Shown piece after piece: positions 60,181 to 64,000 of a stretch of DNA of 64,000 nucleotides. The notes beneath the pieces were generated by a model, which made no database searches, was not told where the DNA came from, and saw only the letters and a list, made by a program, of their open reading frames with translations. Position 1 is the stretch's first letter. Each line of letters opens with the position of its first letter. The stretch lies in NCBI GenBank assembly GCA_028283745.1, contig JAPWJZ010000004.1, positions 1 to 64,000 on the forward strand. The letters run 5' to 3'. The stretch comes from Micavibrio sp. Lineage in GTDB: Bacteria > Pseudomonadota > Alphaproteobacteria > Micavibrionales > UBA2020. The translations under genes and the position numbers were made by a program.

Positions 60181-61965
60181 ATGGCGCAGGAATCGAAAAA
60201 ACAGGCTGCGAAGCCCGCAAATAGCGCCCCGCGTTCCATCGCCGATGCCATCGGCCGCAATGCCGGTATTTATGAAGTTTCCCAAATGCTGAAGGCAGGC
60301 CACGACCCCATGCTGGCGAATGCACGTGGCCGCACGCCGATGGATGCCGCCATGGAACGGCATGATTACGATGTGGCGTTGCTGCTGCTGGACGCCGGCG
60401 CAACCCCGCCCGCTTATGAGGGAGAGCCGGATGGCCCGCCCGTCTACGACAAAACCCGCTTCGGCGCGCGGCCCGAGCTGGATAACGAAACCGCGCTGAC
60501 CTACCAGATCAAGCACGCAAACAGTTTTGATGCCGCCTTCCGCATCATCGCCAACGGGGCGGATGTGAACAAGCCGAACAGCGAAGGCAGAACGCCCCTT
60601 TCCATCGCCATATCCCGCAAGTGGCCGCATGTGGCAACACAGCTGGTGAAACTGAACGCCTGGGCCGACCCTGCAAAAAAAGACCCCGATGAGATTGTGG
60701 ACACCACCACGGGCGCAACGCGCCTGCTATCGGTCATCATGGAAGGCCACAATGCGGGTGCTGTTTTACTGCTGCTGCAGCAAGGCGCAGACCCGAACAA
60801 GGCGGATAACCACGGCCTGACGCCGCTGGCGCTCGCCCGCGCCCTGCGCTGGGACGGCGTTGAGAATATGCTGATAAAACACGGCGCAATCGAAGCCCCC
60901 TTCCCCGACCCGAACCAGAACACAGGTGCCGCAAAAGATACGCCGCTGCTGGTTTATGCCTGCAGCTACCAGAGCGCGCATAACAATTACAAGCTTGCCC
61001 TGCTGGAAGCCGGCGCCGCGCCGGATGCGCGCGATGCCAGCGGCAAAACCGCGGCCCACTGGTCCGCCATTTACGGCCGCACCGATGTATTGCAAGACCT
61101 TGAAGAACATGGCGCGGACCTGACCACGCCCGACACCAAAGGCAACCTCACGCCCCTGCACTGGGCCTGCTACAACGGGCGAGAACATGCGGCAGCCTTC
61201 CTGCTGCCGAGAACATCGCCGGAGGCGCTGAATGCCCCGGATGCTTTAGGCAAACGCATATTGCACTATACCGCAACGCGCGCCGGCACCGGCAGGCTCA
61301 TCCGCCACCTTGTGAACCTTGGCGCGCAGATCAACCAGCGGGATGACAAAGGCGCAACGCCGCTGGATGTCGCGGTGCAAACCCGCGACCCCGCCGTGGT
61401 GCGCGCCGTGCTGGAAAGCGGCGCGGATACCGCCAAGGTTGAAGCGGACAGCACGCATAACGCACCCCTGTTCACGCTGGTGAATTCGCCGAACGACAAT
61501 AACGCCGCCATCGCCCGCCTGCTGCTGGACCACGGCGCAAACCCCAATGCCCTTGCCCGCGAAAGCTACAATGGCCCCCAGCAAGGCGATCATTTGCTCT
61601 ATTTCGCCGTCAGCTACCGCAACTATGCGGTGGCAACAGCACTGCTGCAAAACGGCGCAGACCCCCATGCCACCGCCGCGAAGGGTGAAAGCGCCATGCA
61701 CCACTGCCTGCACCTTCGGCAGGTGGAAGGCGTGGAATTGCTGCTGAAATACGGTTTTGACATCAACAAACCGTTCGAATACAGCCAAAAATGGCATGGC
61801 GGCGGCGAAACCCGCGAAGAACACCACAATTCATCTGCCCTGCAGGAAGCCCGCAAACTGGTCGAAAAATTCGGCGCCGATGATGCTTATGGGGATATGC
61901 TGCGAATGCTGGAAAACCACGCCCCGCGCCCCCCACAACCACAGACGCCCAAGCCAATGGCTTGA
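60181..61965 (+). CDS. ankyrin-repeat protein
   Basis: Many ANK units, e.g. DNHGLTPLALARALRWDGVENMLIKHGA, DKGATPLDVAVQTRDPAVVRAVLESGAD; no signal peptide evident. Confidence 0.9.
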   Translation: MAQESKKQAAKPANSAPRSIADAIGRNAGIYEVSQMLKAGHDPMLANARGRTPMDAAMERHDYDVALLLLDAGATPPAYEGEPDGPPVYDKTRFGARPELDNETALTYQIKHANSFDAAFRIIANGADVNKPNSEGRTPLSIAISRKWPHVATQLVKLNAWADPAKKDPDEIVDTTTGATRLLSVIMEGHNAGAVLLLLQQGADPNKADNHGLTPLALARALRWDGVENMLIKHGAIEAPFPDPNQNTGAAKDTPLLVYACSYQSAHNNYKLALLEAGAAPDARDASGKTAAHWSAIYGRTDVLQDLEEHGADLTTPDTKGNLTPLHWACYNGREHAAAFLLPRTSPEALNAPDALGKRILHYTATRAGTGRLIRHLVNLGAQINQRDDKGATPLDVAVQTRDPAVVRAVLESGADTAKVEADSTHNAPLFTLVNSPNDNNAAIARLLLDHGANPNALARESYNGPQQGDHLLYFAVSYRNYAVATALLQNGADPHATAAKGESAMHHCLHLRQVEGVELLLKYGFDINKPFEYSQKWHGGGETREEHHNSSALQEARKLVEKFGADDAYGDMLRMLENHAPRPPQPQTPKPMA

Positions 61966-62051
61966 TTATAAACGATAAATCAATCCGATTGAATTTGGCT
62001 ATATAAGGACTAGGTTATAGGGGTAAGGCACCCCCAAAGGTCCGGCACCGC

Positions 62052-62504
62052 ATGAAACAAACCACGCTTCGCAAAAAAACGGCCATTAAAGCGCCCCAAA
62101 TCCGCTATGCCATCGTCAAAAAGGCACCGGCGGCGGAATTGATTGCGCTGTATAAAGCCGCCGGTTGGTGGCATGAAAGCGCTCATGACCGCCGTATTTT
62201 GCCCAAATCTGTCAAAAACAGCTTCGCTTTCGCCATTGCCACCAATGACGACGGCACGGTGATTGGCACCGGCCGCGTCATTTCAGATGGCTGCAGTGAT
62301 GGCTATATACAAGATGTCACCGTGCTGCCTGCCTACCGCGGCCATGGTATCGGTCAGGGCATCATCAAGCTTCTGGCGCAGCATTGCGCCAAAAAGAAGC
62401 TGGTCTGGGTCGGCCTGGTGGCTGAACCCGGAACTTATCCCTTCTATCGCAAGTTAGGTTTCAAGGACAAAAAAGGCTTTCAACTTATGTTGTACGCATC
62501 ATGA
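62052..62504 (+). CDS. GNAT-family N-acetyltransferase
   Basis: GTGRVISDGCSDGYIQDVTVLPAYRGHGIGQGIIKLLAQHC. Confidence 0.88.
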   Translation: MKQTTLRKKTAIKAPQIRYAIVKKAPAAELIALYKAAGWWHESAHDRRILPKSVKNSFAFAIATNDDGTVIGTGRVISDGCSDGYIQDVTVLPAYRGHGIGQGIIKLLAQHCAKKKLVWVGLVAEPGTYPFYRKLGFKDKKGFQLMLYAS

Positions 62505-63445
62505 CACCTCTTTGTACGGCCCGCAGCAACACCGCAACCGCAGAAGCACCGCCAGTGACTGCGCCCTCCCGCCTCGAATTCAAAAAGCTCGACCTTGCCG
62601 ACAAGCCGCTGTTTGACGGCTTGCTGAACCGCTTTCCCCAACGCGTCGCCGGCTATACCTTTGCCGAGCTGTATTCGTGGAACAGCGTGTACGATTATGA
62701 ATGGCGGCAGGCGAAAGACGGCACCGTCTTTATCCGCTGCACGCCGGAAAGCGAAGACGGCCGCCACTTCCTGCAACCGCTCGGCCCCTTCGGCGTGGAA
62801 GCGCAGAAGTGCCTGCTGGATGAAATGCAGGCCGAAGATAAACCCATGAAAATTTACGGCGTGGGCCAGGAATTCCTGAATACCCACCCCGACTTTGCCG
62901 CCCGCTTCACGCTTGAAAACGACGACGGCCTTGCGAACTACCTGTACGACACGCCCAAGCTTGCGACCCTTGCCGGAAAAACCTACGCCAAAAAGCGCAA
63001 CCAGATTGCGCAGGCGCGCGCGCTGTACGAGTGGACGGCGACGGCCATCACCCCCGCCAATATCGCCGAATGCCTTGCCATCATGGAAAACACCGAGCAA
63101 GGCCACAATTGGGGCAGCGAAAAACCCGCCGTCTTCACCGCCTTCCGCAACTTTGCGGCGCTGGGGTTGAAAGGCGTGCTGCTGCATGCCGGCGGCAAGC
63201 CTATTGCCTTCTCCGTCTACGAGAAGTTGACGCCGGATACCGCCGTCGTGCTGTTTGAAAAGGCCTGCGACAATTACAAAGGGCTTTACCAGGTCATCAA
63301 CCAGGAAACGGCGCAGCGCATCGCGGCAGAAGGCTTTCCCTTCATCAACCGCGAGGAAGACATGGGCCTGCCCGGCCTGCGCCACGCCAAGCTTTCCTAT
63401 TACCCCATTGAAACCATTCCGGCCTTTACGCTGATTCCACGCTGA
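62501..63445 (+). CDS. DUF2156-like (LPG-synthase C-terminal/GNAT-fold) protein
   Basis: ATGA overlap with GNAT gene; FAELYSWNSVYDYEWRQAKDGTVFIR; YDTPKLATLAGKTYAKKRNQIAQA; LYQVINQETAQRIAAEGFPFINREEDMGLPGLRHAKLSYYP. Confidence 0.8.
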   Translation: MTPLCTARSNTATAEAPPVTAPSRLEFKKLDLADKPLFDGLLNRFPQRVAGYTFAELYSWNSVYDYEWRQAKDGTVFIRCTPESEDGRHFLQPLGPFGVEAQKCLLDEMQAEDKPMKIYGVGQEFLNTHPDFAARFTLENDDGLANYLYDTPKLATLAGKTYAKKRNQIAQARALYEWTATAITPANIAECLAIMENTEQGHNWGSEKPAVFTAFRNFAALGLKGVLLHAGGKPIAFSVYEKLTPDTAVVLFEKACDNYKGLYQVINQETAQRIAAEGFPFINREEDMGLPGLRHAKLSYYPIETIPAFTLIPR

Positions 63446-63517
63446 TATTTCTGGCCAAGCTGGCCATTTTGCGCGGTATTTGTTATGGTCTGGAATAACG
63501 GCTCTAAAGGGTGATTC

Positions 63518-64000
63518 ATGAAAATCGTGATCAAAGTCGGCACGCAGGCCATCCTTGCGGCAGACGGCACAGCGCTTAAAGGCGCCATGCCGGCGCTGGT
63601 GCGCCAGATCGTGGAATTGCAGCAAACCGGCAACCACGTTGTGCTGGTCAGTTCCGGCGCGGTCAGCTCCGGACGGCGCGTTGCGCGTGAGGCATTGGGG
63701 GCTGAATTTGGCACCAGCACGGGTGAAAAACAGGTGCTGGCCAGCATGGGCCAGCCGGAATTAATGGCCGCCTACGCCAAACTTTTTCGCCCCCACGGCA
63801 TTGCAACCGCGCAATTGCTGCTGACGAAGCAGGATTTTCATACCCGCAAGCACTACCTGAACATCGCCCGCCTGCTGCGCGAAGTGCTGTCGCGCAAAAA
63901 CATCATCCCCGTCATCAATGAAAATGACAGTGTCGCGATTGAAGAATTGATGTTCACGGACAATGATGAACTCGCGGGCCTTATTGCAGCGCAGCTGAAC
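63518..64000 (+). CDS. proB: glutamate 5-kinase, truncated by the window end
   Basis: MKIVIKVGTQAILA; VVLVSSGAVSSGRRVA; QLLLTKQDF; IIPVINENDSVAIEELMFTDNDELAGLIAAQLN. Confidence 0.9.
   Translation, partial: MKIVIKVGTQAILAADGTALKGAMPALVRQIVELQQTGNHVVLVSSGAVSSGRRVAREALGAEFGTSTGEKQVLASMGQPELMAAYAKLFRPHGIATAQLLLTKQDFHTRKHYLNIARLLREVLSRKNIIPVINENDSVAIEELMFTDNDELAGLIAAQLN

Noticed and set aside
62480-63637. 385-aa minus-strand ORF opposite the DUF2156 and proB genes
   Set aside because: Antisense shadow crossing two well-supported plus-strand genes.

Overview
A gene-dense, apparently chromosomal segment, probably from an alphaproteobacterium (inferred from gene content, not proven). It contains: a frame-disrupted FAD-linked oxidase-like gene at the left edge; a lipase; an exported TPR protein followed by three tandem secreted Cys-rich paralogues and ispE; a Sel1/peptidoglycan-binding protein; tRNA-Gln(UUG); a surface-glycan-like cluster (acyltransferase-3/SGNH, MBL-Rieske fusion, GT4); two RND efflux systems, one led by a TetR gene, flanking a DUF1800/DUF1501 pair and a NUDIX gene; a flagellar hook/filament block (flgL, flgK, flgE, flgD, flagellin, fliD, fliS); an ECF sigma gene overlapping a small protein, then a second sigma-like gene; ovoA divergent from a class-V PLP enzyme; an unusual GT51 penicillin-binding protein; metH; a SGNH hydrolase; a SAM riboswitch with metB-metA; a three-gene signalling operon (degenerate GGDEF/EAL-like protein, CheY-like regulator, MHYT hybrid kinase); an ankyrin-repeat protein; GNAT and DUF2156 genes; and a truncated proB. 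No transposase, integrase, prophage or CRISPR was seen. The strongest candidates for undescribed biology are: (i) six copies of a C-x5-C-x6-C...C-x4/5-C module across three adjacent secreted proteins; (ii) the MBL-Rieske fusion next to a GT4; (iii) the sigma / overlapping RWP protein / sigma-like cluster; (iv) the MHYT-kinase / CheY / degenerate GGDEF-EAL operon; (v) several sharp intergenic inverted or direct repeats placed at promoters. All family assignments were made by reading motifs, without database searches.
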